A program made the position numbers and the translations under genes. Below the pieces are notes generated by a model that ran no database searches, was not told where the DNA came from, and saw only the letters and a program-made list of their open reading frames with translations. A stretch of 51,484 bases of DNA from Deltaproteobacteria bacterium RIFCSPLOWO2_12_FULL_60_19. Lineage in GTDB: Bacteria; Desulfobacterota; Binatia; UBA9968. Numbering within the stretch: the stretch's first letter is position 1; each line of letters starts with the position of its first letter. The stretch spans positions 1-51,484 of the forward strand of contig MGSS01000149.1 of assembly GCA_001798595.1 (NCBI GenBank), in the 5' to 3' direction. Of the stretch, positions 1 to 7,052 are shown piece by piece.

Positions 1-3
1 CAT
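1..3 (-). CDS. Start codon of a gene running off the left edge (partial)
   Basis: The first three bases are CAT, which is an ATG on the minus strand. Reading toward it on that strand there is a GGAGG ribosome binding site (complement of about 12-16) eight bases upstream. This arrangement suggests that a minus-strand gene starts here and leaves the window, divergent from the gene at 311. Nothing of its product can be seen, so only the start is annotated. Confidence 0.35.
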
Positions 4-171
4 GCTGCTAACCTCCGATCTGTGAAAAACGCGCCTATCATTGCGTCAAGCCTGCCTAAAAGTCAAACTTCGACGGGACCGCCCCATCCGTTCGCTAACT
101 GTCTTCGCAACTCTCTTGCTTTCTTTCAATGGGCCATTTAGTGTCTGGTTTCGGCGATCGTAGACACCTCT

Positions 172-244
172 CGTCACTCCCGCGAAAGCGGGAGGGAGTC
201 CAGGCCAAAAGAGACTCTGGATTCCCGTTTCCACGGGAATGACG
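172..244. repeat. dRS3-like inverted repeat (short palindromic element)
   Basis: A 73-bp imperfect inverted repeat. The left arm begins CGTCACTCCCGCG and the right arm ends CACGGGAATGACG. Each arm is itself a small hairpin. The right arm at 221-240 has the form ATTCCC-N8-GGGAAT, the pattern of the 20-bp dRS3 repeats of Neisseria. Similar elements are scattered between genes in many proteobacterial genomes. The element ends about 65 bases before the start of the cyclodeaminase-family gene, and the in-frame codons upstream of that start fall inside it, which argues against a longer N-terminus. Confidence 0.7.
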
Positions 245-310
245 AAAAGACCGATTCTTGACTTCTTGTGGAAGTTGGCGGTTCAATTCAACGGAGGCTT
301 AGAGGTAATC

Positions 311-1399
311 ATGCTGCTCATCAACAACAAAGAGGTGGGGCAACTCTTCGACATGAAGAGCTGTCTGGAAGCGTTGGAAATCGGCTATGACGATCTGCTC
401 AAAGGCGATGCGGTCTATCGGCCGCGGCTGGACGTGTGGGTCCCCGCGGAGCGGACGGACGGCTATTTCCGCTGGGGGACGATGGAAGGGGCGAGCCGGA
501 AGATCGGCGTTTTCGCGATTCGCATGAAATCGGACATCGTGCACTGGCCCGACGGCGTCACGGAGGAAAAATATTGCACTAAGCCCGGCACCTATTGCGG
601 GCTGGTGATGGTCTTCAGCGTGCGCAACGGCGAGCCCCTGGCGATCATCAACGACGGCCTGGTGCAGCACATGCGCGTAGGCGGCTGCGCCGGACTCGGC
701 GTCAAATATCTCGCCCGGCCCGACGCGTCGATCGTCGGCATCTTCGGCTCCGGCGGGATGGCGCGGAGTTACCTTGAAGCATTCCATGAGGTTCGGACGC
801 TTAAGGGGGTGAAAGTGTACAGCCCGACGAAAGCGAATCGTGAAGCGTATGCCAAGGAGATGACCGCCAAGCTCGGCATCCCGGTCGAAACCGTGAACAG
901 CCCGGAAGCCGTCGTGCGCGGCGCGCACATCGTCGCGGCCTGCACCGACTCGACGCGCACGGTGTTCGACGAGCCTGAGTGGCTCGACGACGGCGCGCAT
1001 GTCACCTGCGTGCGCGCCTGCGAGATCGGCCCGAAGGTCGTCAAGCGCTGCGACATATCCATTAAACTCGGCCGGAACACGGTGGACACGATGGACGAGG
1101 GGATGGTTCGCCTCCACGGCAACGTCGGCTACATCGCCGGCCAGCCCGAAGAGCGCGCCCGCATCCCGAATCCGACGGTCGATAATTATCGCGGCGACTT
1201 CTTCAAATATTTTATGGACCTCAAGGCGGGCAAAGTGCCGGGACGGACGAATCCGAAGCAGATTACCTTTTTCATCAACGCGGGAACGCAAGGCCTTCAG
1301 TTCGCCGCCTGCGCCGGCAAGATCTACCAACTGGCCAGAGAAAAAGGCCTCGGCCGCGAGATTCCGACGGAGTGGTTTTTACAGGATATCAGGGATTAG
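311..1399 (+). CDS. Ornithine cyclodeaminase / mu-crystallin family protein
   Basis: A 362-residue cytoplasmic protein of the ornithine cyclodeaminase/mu-crystallin family, NAD(P)-dependent enzymes that deaminate or reduce amino- and imino-acids (ornithine to proline, alanine dehydrogenase, ketimine reductase). The Rossmann dinucleotide-binding loop is visible as VGIFGSGGMARSYLEAF in mid-protein, preceded by the family's substrate-domain segment around MRVGGCAGLGVKYLARP. Length is normal for the family. The ATG at 311 is preferred over an in-frame ATG at 239 because GGAGG and AGAGG lie just upstream and the longer form would translate a dispersed repeat. The substrate cannot be told from sequence; soil genomes hold many paralogues and the gene stands alone here. 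Confidence 0.85.
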   Translation: MLLINNKEVGQLFDMKSCLEALEIGYDDLLKGDAVYRPRLDVWVPAERTDGYFRWGTMEGASRKIGVFAIRMKSDIVHWPDGVTEEKYCTKPGTYCGLVMVFSVRNGEPLAIINDGLVQHMRVGGCAGLGVKYLARPDASIVGIFGSGGMARSYLEAFHEVRTLKGVKVYSPTKANREAYAKEMTAKLGIPVETVNSPEAVVRGAHIVAACTDSTRTVFDEPEWLDDGAHVTCVRACEIGPKVVKRCDISIKLGRNTVDTMDEGMVRLHGNVGYIAGQPEERARIPNPTVDNYRGDFFKYFMDLKAGKVPGRTNPKQITFFINAGTQGLQFAACAGKIYQLAREKGLGREIPTEWFLQDIRD

Positions 1400-1425
1400 G
1401 GCCTAATCAGCCCATAACGTTTCCT

Positions 1426-1472
1426 TTGACCTAGGGGAAGTCATGGTGTATCTTTAATAAAACATACATCAT
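1426..1472 (+). promoter_or_regulatory. vapBC promoter with overlapping operator palindrome
   Basis: TTGACC at 1426-1431 and TATCTT at 1449-1454 are separated by 17 bases, a good sigma-70-type promoter. An inverted repeat overlaps the -10 region: ATGGTGTAT at 1443-1451 and ATACATCAT at 1464-1472, arms of nine bases with one mismatch and a 12-base spacer. This is where VapB-type antitoxins normally bind to autoregulate. A GGAGG at 1476-1480 follows, six bases before the vapB ATG. Promoter and palindrome are read directly; the binding role is inferred. Confidence 0.6.
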
Positions 1473-1486
1473 TACGGAGGAGAGGC

Positions 1487-1675
1487 ATGGCTTCGCTGAC
1501 ACGGAAGAATTTTCTGGTAGACGAGCAGGCCCTAAAAAGGGCCAAACGGATACTCAACGCTAAGACAGAGTCGGACACTGTGCGTCAGGCGATTTCTCTA
1601 GTGGCTTTCCGCAAAGCCGTCATGCGAGGCTACGATCGGGCAGCGGGAAAGCTCCGCGCCTTTGGGACTTCGTGA
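1487..1675 (+). CDS. vapB: VapB-type antitoxin
   Basis: A 62-residue protein that fits the short VapB/ribbon-helix-helix antitoxins: an N-terminal strand (ASLTRKNFLVDEQALKRA), a helix ending in TESDTVRQAISLVAF, and a charged C-terminal tail that would wrap the toxin. Such proteins neutralise a PIN-domain ribonuclease and repress their own promoter. The stop overlaps the start of the PIN-domain gene by 14 bases, the usual translationally coupled arrangement. GGAGG six bases before the ATG supports the start. Identification rests on size, position and fold pattern rather than a diagnostic motif. Confidence 0.8.
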   Translation: MASLTRKNFLVDEQALKRAKRILNAKTESDTVRQAISLVAFRKAVMRGYDRAAGKLRAFGTS

Positions 1676-2120
1676 CGTGAGTGGAGGAAAAATCCTGTAT
1701 GATACCAGCGTCTACATAGAGGTTCTCCGCTCCAAGTCCTTCGCCCAAGCCTTCCGTTCTCGTTACGAGGCCGATATTCCTATTACGTTTTTTAGCTCGG
1801 TAGTGATTCAAGAGTTGCTCGCCGGCGCTACTGACAGATTGAAGCAGGCAGTCGTCGAGGGTCTTTACCGCCCTTTTGTGCGCAACGGCCGCATCGTCAC
1901 ACCGACCCATTCCGCTTGGGAAGAGGCAGGCCGCCTTCTTGGGGTTATGAGGGGCCAGAGAAAGGATCAAGGAGATCGTCTTACCGGTAGCTTCGTTAAC
2001 GATCTCCTGATTGCCTTAAGTGCTAGAGGCGTTGGGGCTAAGGTGCTTACCTTTAACTCGCACGATTTTACCCTGATCCGCAAATACCTCGTCTTCTCGC
2101 TGGAAATCTTGAAGGCTTAG
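1662..2120 (+). CDS. vapC: VapC-type PIN-domain ribonuclease toxin
   Basis: A PIN-domain toxin of up to 152 residues. The acidic residues of the metal site are visible: an Asp in LYDTSVYIEVLRS near the N-terminus, a Glu in VVIQELLAG, an Asp in GSFVNDLLIALSAR and a final Asp in TFNSHDFTLI. VapC toxins are Mg-dependent endoribonucleases that cleave tRNA or rRNA when released from VapB. The start is uncertain: TTG at 1662 overlaps vapB, while an in-frame GTG at 1677 begins two bases after the vapB stop and gives a more typical short N-terminus. All catalytic acids are present, so the toxin looks intact. Confidence 0.85.
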   Translation: MGLRDVSGGKILYDTSVYIEVLRSKSFAQAFRSRYEADIPITFFSSVVIQELLAGATDRLKQAVVEGLYRPFVRNGRIVTPTHSAWEEAGRLLGVMRGQRKDQGDRLTGSFVNDLLIALSARGVGAKVLTFNSHDFTLIRKYLVFSLEILKA

Positions 2121-2133
2121 AATGTTGCCCCGG

Positions 2134-2469
2134 TCAAATCTCCCGTCGTGAATTCCGATCTATGGCTCCGACACTGCCAATACGAGATTGTCGAGATCGC
2201 GAAGTCTGAGAGGCCCTGGTCAGTGCCAAGTGTTCAAGGATATTTTGAATCACGTCAGGCTGATCAATGAAGCTGATGATGCGCATCTCCCGCTGGCACT
2301 TGGGGCAAGTGAGAGGGTCTGTCTCATAGACCTTTCTTATAAAGTAGCACCAACGTTTCTTAAGGTCCTCTGATGCCAGCAGGGGATCAAGCGCGGCGCG
2401 GAGTGCCGTCCGCCGGTTAGGCTGCCAACTCTCCGGAGTCGAGACCGTGCTTATGAGCGTAAGTGACAT
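2134..2469 (-). pseudogene. C-terminal remnant of an IS91-type transposase
   Basis: About 110 minus-strand codons. The middle part (RKVYETDPLTCPKCQREM followed by RIISFIDQPDVIQNILEHL) is the conserved C-terminal tail of large IS91-like transposases, with the CPKC zinc-ribbon half-site. The N-terminal zinc finger and the catalytic domain with its tyrosine/histidine motifs are missing. After the tail the frame continues into non-homologous sequence. It is therefore a decayed piece of a mobile element, next to the vapBC operon and a gene-poor stretch. Assignment to IS91 is from memory of the tail motif. Confidence 0.6.
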
Positions 2470-2909
2470 CGAATCACAGGTTCCATCTAAGTTTTCAATC
2501 GGGCCGTCGACTCGACGATAACACGGGTCATGAAGTTTGTTTAGCTATATTACCACTATGGCGCGCAGATCCCAATGCGTCTTATGAACCGCGAACACCC
2601 TCTGCGGGGCCGAAGCGCGCGACCGCTTGTCAGACGGGCGGCTCCCGGCGTAAGCTGGGTTTGAATTAGTGCTAGGAATTTGCTTTGAGGGGCCAGCCAC
2701 CGAGAACTCAAAAATGTCCCCGCCGACCTTCCGACGACCCGCTTTCGAGAATCCAAGGAGCCTGGCAGAAAGGGTCTGAGCGTCGCCGATCCGCAATTTG
2801 TCGGGGTGAGTATCCGATAAGGATGCGTTATGTCAACCTGAGGTCGATTTGGAAGCAGGTACTCAACGGGCGAGTTTAAAGCCTGTGTGAATAGTGGTAA
2901 AAGTATCTT
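2470..2909. other. Gene-poor stretch with one dif-like sequence
   Basis: No convincing coding sequence in 440 bases; the short frames present lack family motifs. At 2810-2838 there is GATAA, seven bases, then TTATGTCAACC, which resembles the inner half-sites of Xer recombination (dif) sites in order and spacing. Together with the neighbouring transposase remnant this looks like a former insertion region. The dif-like call is weak. Confidence 0.3.
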
Positions 2910-3185
2910 ATGAGCCGGAACATGACAGACAGGCCGGACTTTTTGTGGGATGAGCCGCTCAATCGAGGGGATCTCAAGAAAGTTTTGGCCGGCGAAGACG
3001 AGGAAGAAAGCCTCTATTACGCGGCTAAGATTTTAAGAGAGGCGCGGTTCGAGGAGGTCTGGGAGTATCTCTCCCCGGCCTTTCTCGCCTCTCACTGGGA
3101 AAGGCTTCGAGCGAGACTCGGACGAAAAAAAGGCTTCTGGGAATTTCTCTACAGCACATGGCGCGCACATGGCCTTATCCACTAA
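2910..3185 (+). CDS. Hypothetical protein, probable antitoxin partner of the next gene
   Basis: A 91-residue, strongly charged, mostly helical protein with no motif I can name with certainty. Features: an acidic N-terminal half (DRPDFLWDEPLNRGDLKKVL, GEDEEES) and a C-terminal segment LGRKKGFWEFLYSTWRAHG. It overlaps the downstream nucleotidyltransferase gene by 17 bases, which implies translational coupling. In many genomes the AbiEii/AbiGii-type nucleotidyltransferase follows a small gene of this size that acts as its antitoxin, so the role is inferred from context only. Confidence 0.6.
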   Translation: MSRNMTDRPDFLWDEPLNRGDLKKVLAGEDEEESLYYAAKILREARFEEVWEYLSPAFLASHWERLRARLGRKKGFWEFLYSTWRAHGLIH

Positions 3186-3834
3186 AGATATCCTTTCCGC
3201 TCTCCAGTGGGATTTTCTGTCTTTATTTTTTCATGGCGCGCCGCCTTTTTTTTTAACCGGCGGGACGGCCCTCAGCGCGTTTTATCTCCAGCACCGTTAT
3301 TCCGAAGACCTCGATCTCTTCACCTTGGACGGTGACGCGTTCGACCGCGTGCCGTTCTATGTGGCGGACACGGCCGCAAGGTTGACGGCCTCCGTCGCCT
3401 CGCTCCAGACCGCGCCTCAGTTCCGCCGTTACAAGCTTTCCCGGAAAGGGGAGTCGGTCATCGTGGACTTCGTGAGAGAGGTAGTCCCGCAGGTATCCGC
3501 GGAAAAGAACCGATTCGACGGGATCGTCGTGGATACGTTGGATGAAATTGCGACCAATAAGGTTTGCACCGTCGTCAGCCGTGCGGAGGTCAAAGATTAT
3601 ATCGACCTCTACTTCCTTGCACGCGCCGGATATCCGTTGGAAAACTATATCGAGGCCGCGCAACGGAAGGATGCGGGAGTGTCCCAAGCGACGCTGGCAT
3701 ACCTCCTGTCCGAGTTCAGGTTATCCAAGGTCCCCGATTTTATGATCGCCCGGATTTCTCCTGCGGAGGTTCAGGGATATTTTGAGTCTCTTGCCAGGAA
3801 GCTTGCCGTGGAGTCGTTCCCGAAAGGCGAATAG
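3169..3834 (+). CDS. AbiEii/AbiGii-type nucleotidyltransferase (toxin)
   Basis: A 221-residue protein of the AbiEii/AbiGii (DUF1814) nucleotidyltransferase family. The signature FFLTGGTALSAFYL followed by RYSEDLDLFT contains the GG of the nucleotide loop and the two metal-binding Asp residues (DLD). A third acid is in ESVIVDFVREV, and a conserved Lys plus DYIDLYFL follow. Family members act as toxins that transfer nucleotides to targets such as tRNA, or in abortive phage infection. No ribosome binding site is obvious before the ATG at 3169, so translation probably depends on the overlapping upstream gene. Length is normal and motifs are intact. Confidence 0.8.
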   Translation: MALSTKDILSALQWDFLSLFFHGAPPFFLTGGTALSAFYLQHRYSEDLDLFTLDGDAFDRVPFYVADTAARLTASVASLQTAPQFRRYKLSRKGESVIVDFVREVVPQVSAEKNRFDGIVVDTLDEIATNKVCTVVSRAEVKDYIDLYFLARAGYPLENYIEAAQRKDAGVSQATLAYLLSEFRLSKVPDFMIARISPAEVQGYFESLARKLAVESFPKGE

Positions 3835-3852
3835 CAGCAGTTAGACGCCGCC

Positions 3853-4221
3853 TTAATATCCCAGGTCTTCGATCTCCGTTTCATCCATGCCGAAGTAGTG
3901 GGCGATCTCGTGGACGAGGGTGAGGCGAATCTGTCTTCGTAGCTCCGCAGGGTCGGGAAAGTCTTGGACCAGGGGCTCGGCGAAGATCGTGATTCTGTCG
4001 GGCAGCAGGGGCGGGTCGAAAGCGGAGCGGTCGGACAGCGGCGTGCCTTCGTAGAGGCCGTAGAGCGTATCTTCCTTCGGGTTAAGACCCATGGACCTGA
4101 GCTGGGCCCTTGTCGGGCTAGCCTCCACAATAATGGCGAGGTTGTGAAGCCGGGCGCGGAATTTTCTTGGCAATCTCCCCAAAACCCGCGCGGCCTCTTG
4201 CTCGATCTCCTCGATAGTCAT
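3853..4221 (-). CDS. Zincin-like metallopeptidase family protein
   Basis: A 122-residue small zinc-peptidase-like protein of the DUF1025/Zincin_1 type. The metal motif HEIAHYFGMDE (HExxHxxGxxD) lies near the C-terminus, as is usual. The N-terminal half (MTIEEIEQEAARVLGRLP, then FRARLHNLAIIVE) matches the family pattern. A longer open frame to 4326 exists, but its extra codons fall in a dispersed TTCGAC-type repeat, so the ATG at 4221 is chosen. These proteins are common and of unknown substrate; cytoplasmic location is expected as no signal peptide is present. It converges with the nucleotidyltransferase gene. Confidence 0.8.
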   Translation of the reverse strand: MTIEEIEQEAARVLGRLPRKFRARLHNLAIIVEASPTRAQLRSMGLNPKEDTLYGLYEGTPLSDRSAFDPPLLPDRITIFAEPLVQDFPDPAELRRQIRLTLVHEIAHYFGMDETEIEDLGY

Positions 4222-4263
4222 ATCTAGAAGTCTGCACGAAACGCTGTTGGGGATCAAGCGGGG

Positions 4264-4336
4264 CCCTTCGACCCTTCGACGGGGCTCAGGGCAGGCGGGA
4301 TGCACGATGCGGGATGCAAAGTGCAAAATGAAAAAT
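4264..4336. repeat. TTCGAC/CTCAGG repeat fragment and TGCAAAGTGCAAAATG word
   Basis: The stretch CCCTTCGACGGGGCTCAGGG belongs to the family of dispersed TTCGAC...CTCAGG repeats seen again near 16955, 19113, 21311 and 37443. Right after it, TGCAAAGTGCAAAATG at 4315-4330 is identical to two overlapping copies at 27811-27840. Neither part shows coding potential. Confidence 0.55.
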
Positions 4337-4356
4337 GAAATAGGCAGAGGGATGGG

Positions 4357-5514
4357 ATGGGCGCACGCGGCTTGAGTTTGCTATTACCGGCACTGCTGGC
4401 GGCGTCGCCGCTCGCGTGGGGTGGGCAGGCGGGCAAGGGAAATCCGGCGGCGCTGCGCGACGATCTGGATCGGGAGTCGCTGCGGCAGGCGATCGAGCGC
4501 AGCCTGGAATTCCTTGCCAGAGTTCCGCCGCATCAGATCGTCGGCGAGCGACCGAGGAAGGTCGCCGCGCAGGAGGTGAGAGAATCGTTCCTGGTTCTTC
4601 TCAAGCTGCTGGATCTTTGGAACCGGCCGGAGAAGCTGGCTGAGGCGATCCGCTCGCGCTTCGAGTTAATCGAATCCGCGGGTAACCCGGAGGTGGTTTT
4701 CACCGGGTACTACCAGCCGGTGCTGGCTGCGAGCCTGACGGAAACGGAAGAGTTCCGCTATCCGATCTATGGAATACCCGACGACATGATAGACGCGATG
4801 GTTGTGACTCTGCGCCCCGAGGCTCGTAACGAAAGAGTTGCAGGACGATTGGAAGAGGATCGCTTCGTGCCATATTTTTCACGGGAAGAGATCGATCGGT
4901 TGGGGCGCTTAAAAGGCAAGGGATACGAGATCGCCTGGGTCAGAGATCCGGCCGAGCTTTTTTTTCTCCACGTGCAAGGCTCGGGTATCCTTCAATTGAC
5001 GGATGGGCGGAGGCTCCACCTGAACTATGCGGCGACGAACGGCCGGCCTTACACCAGCATCGGGAAGGTGTTGATCGACGGCGGCAAGCTTCCGCCGGAG
5101 GGAGTGTCGATGCAGCGGCTCCAGCGCTACCTGAAAGAACGGCCCGAAGAGCGCGACGATTTGTTGGCCCGCAATGAGCGCTACGTGTTCTTTCGCTTCG
5201 TCGAACGCGGCCCGCTGGGGAGCCTCGATGTCCCGTTGACTGCGGGACGGTCCCTGGCGACCGATCCGGCGTATTTTCCCAAAGGCGCGCCGGGCTTCAT
5301 GGTCAGCCGGAGGCCGCTGGTTGATAGCGCCGGGAATTTCATCGGCTGGCAGCCCTTTTCCCGTTTCGTTGTAAATCAGGATACGGGAGCTGCGATTCGC
5401 GGGCCTCAGCGAGCGGATCTCTACTTCGGAACGGGCGATCAAGCGGGATGGGGCGCGGGCTTTATGAAGAGCGCCGGCAAGCTCTATTTCCTTGTCCTGA
5501 AGAAAAAGCGCTGA
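4357..5514 (+). CDS. mltA: Membrane-bound lytic murein transglycosylase A
   Basis: A 385-residue MltA-type lytic transglycosylase, which cleaves peptidoglycan glycan strands between MurNAc and GlcNAc leaving 1,6-anhydro ends. A signal peptide is evident (GLSLLLPALLAASPLAWGGQ) but no lipobox Cys, so it may be soluble in the periplasm. Family segments: FTGYYQPVLAAS, LFFLHVQGSGILQL, LNYAATNGRPYTSIG, and the C-terminal 3D domain VNQDTGAAIRGPQRADLYFG containing the Asp that serves as catalyst in characterised MltA. Length fits the family. It converges with the MBL-fold gene three bases downstream. Confidence 0.93.
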   Translation: MGARGLSLLLPALLAASPLAWGGQAGKGNPAALRDDLDRESLRQAIERSLEFLARVPPHQIVGERPRKVAAQEVRESFLVLLKLLDLWNRPEKLAEAIRSRFELIESAGNPEVVFTGYYQPVLAASLTETEEFRYPIYGIPDDMIDAMVVTLRPEARNERVAGRLEEDRFVPYFSREEIDRLGRLKGKGYEIAWVRDPAELFFLHVQGSGILQLTDGRRLHLNYAATNGRPYTSIGKVLIDGGKLPPEGVSMQRLQRYLKERPEERDDLLARNERYVFFRFVERGPLGSLDVPLTAGRSLATDPAYFPKGAPGFMVSRRPLVDSAGNFIGWQPFSRFVVNQDTGAAIRGPQRADLYFGTGDQAGWGAGFMKSAGKLYFLVLKKKR

Positions 5515-5517
5515 AGA

Positions 5518-6288
5518 TCACAAGGCGAGCGACTCGCCTTGCTTCAGGATTTTGATGCGCGGATTTTTCAGTTTTTTAAGCTCGGCGATGATCTCCTGGC
5601 GGAATTGCGGCTTGAGGTGGGTTACCAGAATCGGCACGGACGGGCGGCCAAGTTTTTCAAGCTCTTTGGCGAGGACTTGAGGCGTCAGGTGGCGGCTGAT
5701 ATCGGCGATATTTTGCAGGCGGTTGGGAAAGGAGGTCTCGACTACGACGGCGCGAAGATTTTTTCGCCGCCGCGCCATGGCCCAGACTTTTTCCGTCGGT
5801 CCGGTGTCGCCCACGTGCAGCAGCGTCTCTTTGTCGTTCTCGATAAAAAAGGCCGTGCTCGGGACGAGGTGATGCACGCGCACGGCGGTAACGGTCACAT
5901 TGCCTATCGGTATCGGCTCGTCCTCGGGGAGGTTATGAAAGCTCAGCACCGGCCACGATTGGCTATCGCCGGTGATCCGGGTAAAGTCCGGCCAGAGCGT
6001 GTCGTTGAAAAAAGAGGCGTGGAGCCCGGCTATGACCTCCTGTAATCCCCAGACGTTGACCGCGGCTTGGCAGAAGCCGAACAGATTGTCGGCCATGGTC
6101 GCCAGGCTCAGCACGTGATCCAGATGGACATGCGTGACGAGGACGTTCCTGATCTTCTGCTGGCCTTTCAGGCTCAACACGGCCGTGACGGAGCCCGCGT
6201 CGATGAGCAGCGAGCCGTTGACGAGGTAGGAGGAGAGGTGCTGTCCGGGAATCTGGCCGCCGGAGCAGCCGAGGACGCGAAATTGCAT
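5518..6288 (-). CDS. MBL-fold hydrolase, class II cyclic-nucleotide phosphodiesterase-like
   Basis: A 256-residue metallo-beta-lactamase-fold protein. The metal motif is THVHLDHVLSLATMADNLFG (HxHxDH), with further ligands in LLHVGDTGPT, VETSFPN and VTHLKPQ. This arrangement resembles class II 3',5'-cyclic-nucleotide phosphodiesterases and the RNase Z-like group rather than beta-lactamases. The start at 6288 (MQFRVLGCSGGQIPG) agrees with the family N-terminus; an open extension to 6414 has no homology-like sequence and overlaps the SCO gene. cAMP hydrolysis is a reasonable but unproven prediction. Confidence 0.8.
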   Translation of the reverse strand: MQFRVLGCSGGQIPGQHLSSYLVNGSLLIDAGSVTAVLSLKGQQKIRNVLVTHVHLDHVLSLATMADNLFGFCQAAVNVWGLQEVIAGLHASFFNDTLWPDFTRITGDSQSWPVLSFHNLPEDEPIPIGNVTVTAVRVHHLVPSTAFFIENDKETLLHVGDTGPTEKVWAMARRRKNLRAVVVETSFPNRLQNIADISRHLTPQVLAKELEKLGRPSVPILVTHLKPQFRQEIIAELKKLKNPRIKILKQGESLAL

Positions 6289-6350
6289 GGGATTTTTTCT
6301 AACATGTTTTTCGTGTATTGTCATGCCGTGACGGATAGCGGGGTTCGACG

Positions 6351-7019
6351 ATGAGCGAGAGGCCGTTTTTTCGACAGCCGTGGGTTTGGGTGACGGCGGC
6401 GGTTCTCGCCGCAAGCGCGGCGGGGATCGGGCTTTGGGCGCGCCAGGCGCTGCGATCGAGACAGGGTACGAGCGACGAGCGACCGCTCGAAGGGATGCAG
6501 CGCTTCGGCGCTGTCCCTGACTTTTCCTTCACGGAGCGGAGCGGCCGTGAAGTCCGTCTGGCCGAGCTCTTGGAGAAGGTGTGGGTTGCGGACTTCATCT
6601 ACACCAACTGCCCCGACACCTGCCCGCTCCAGACCGCGCAGATGAAATCGCTGCACGACGAGTTCGCGGCGGAAAACGATCTTCGTTTCGTCTCGATCAC
6701 GGTGGATCCGGCGCGGGACACGCCGCCGGCGCTCTTGGAGTACGCGGTTCGTTTCAAAGCCGATCCGCAACGCTGGCTCTTTCTGACCGGCGACAAAGAG
6801 ACGATCTACGAGCTGGCGCAGGAGGGGTTCCACCTCGCCGTGGCCGAGCTTCCGCAACAAAGTAACAGGGAGCCGTCCGCCGCCACGCATGCGCACAGCC
6901 CGCGTTTCGTGCTGATCGACCGTAAGGCGCAGATTCGCGGCTATTACCAGGCCATGGACAAGCAAGTCGTGGCGCGCCTAAGGCGGGACCTGAAAAACCT
7001 TTTACGAAGCGGCGAGTGA
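6351..7019 (+). CDS. SCO1/SenC family copper-binding thioredoxin-fold protein
   Basis: A 222-residue SCO family protein, anchored by one N-terminal membrane helix (WVWVTAAVLAASAAGIGLWA) with the thioredoxin-fold domain outside. The copper-binding CxxxC is in FIYTNCPDTCPLQT and the distal His in HSPRFVLIDRK; the SCO signature VSITVDPARDTP is present. SCO proteins deliver copper to the CuA site of cytochrome oxidase or act as thiol reductases. The next gene is a cation exporter of the CDF family, so the pair may share a metal-homeostasis role. No oxidase genes lie in the window. Confidence 0.92.
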   Translation: MSERPFFRQPWVWVTAAVLAASAAGIGLWARQALRSRQGTSDERPLEGMQRFGAVPDFSFTERSGREVRLAELLEKVWVADFIYTNCPDTCPLQTAQMKSLHDEFAAENDLRFVSITVDPARDTPPALLEYAVRFKADPQRWLFLTGDKETIYELAQEGFHLAVAELPQQSNREPSAATHAHSPRFVLIDRKAQIRGYYQAMDKQVVARLRRDLKNLLRSGE

Positions 7020-7052
7020 TGCAGACTCCCGTAAGCGAGCCTAGAACCCGCG

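Noticed and set aside
299-1330. Long antisense open frame opposite the cyclodeaminase gene
   Set aside because: It is the G+C-driven mirror of a gene with clear family motifs; its translation is Arg/Ala/His-rich with no domain.
2685-2879. 64-codon frame after the transposase remnant
   Set aside because: No ribosome binding site, no family, and it spans the dif-like sequence.
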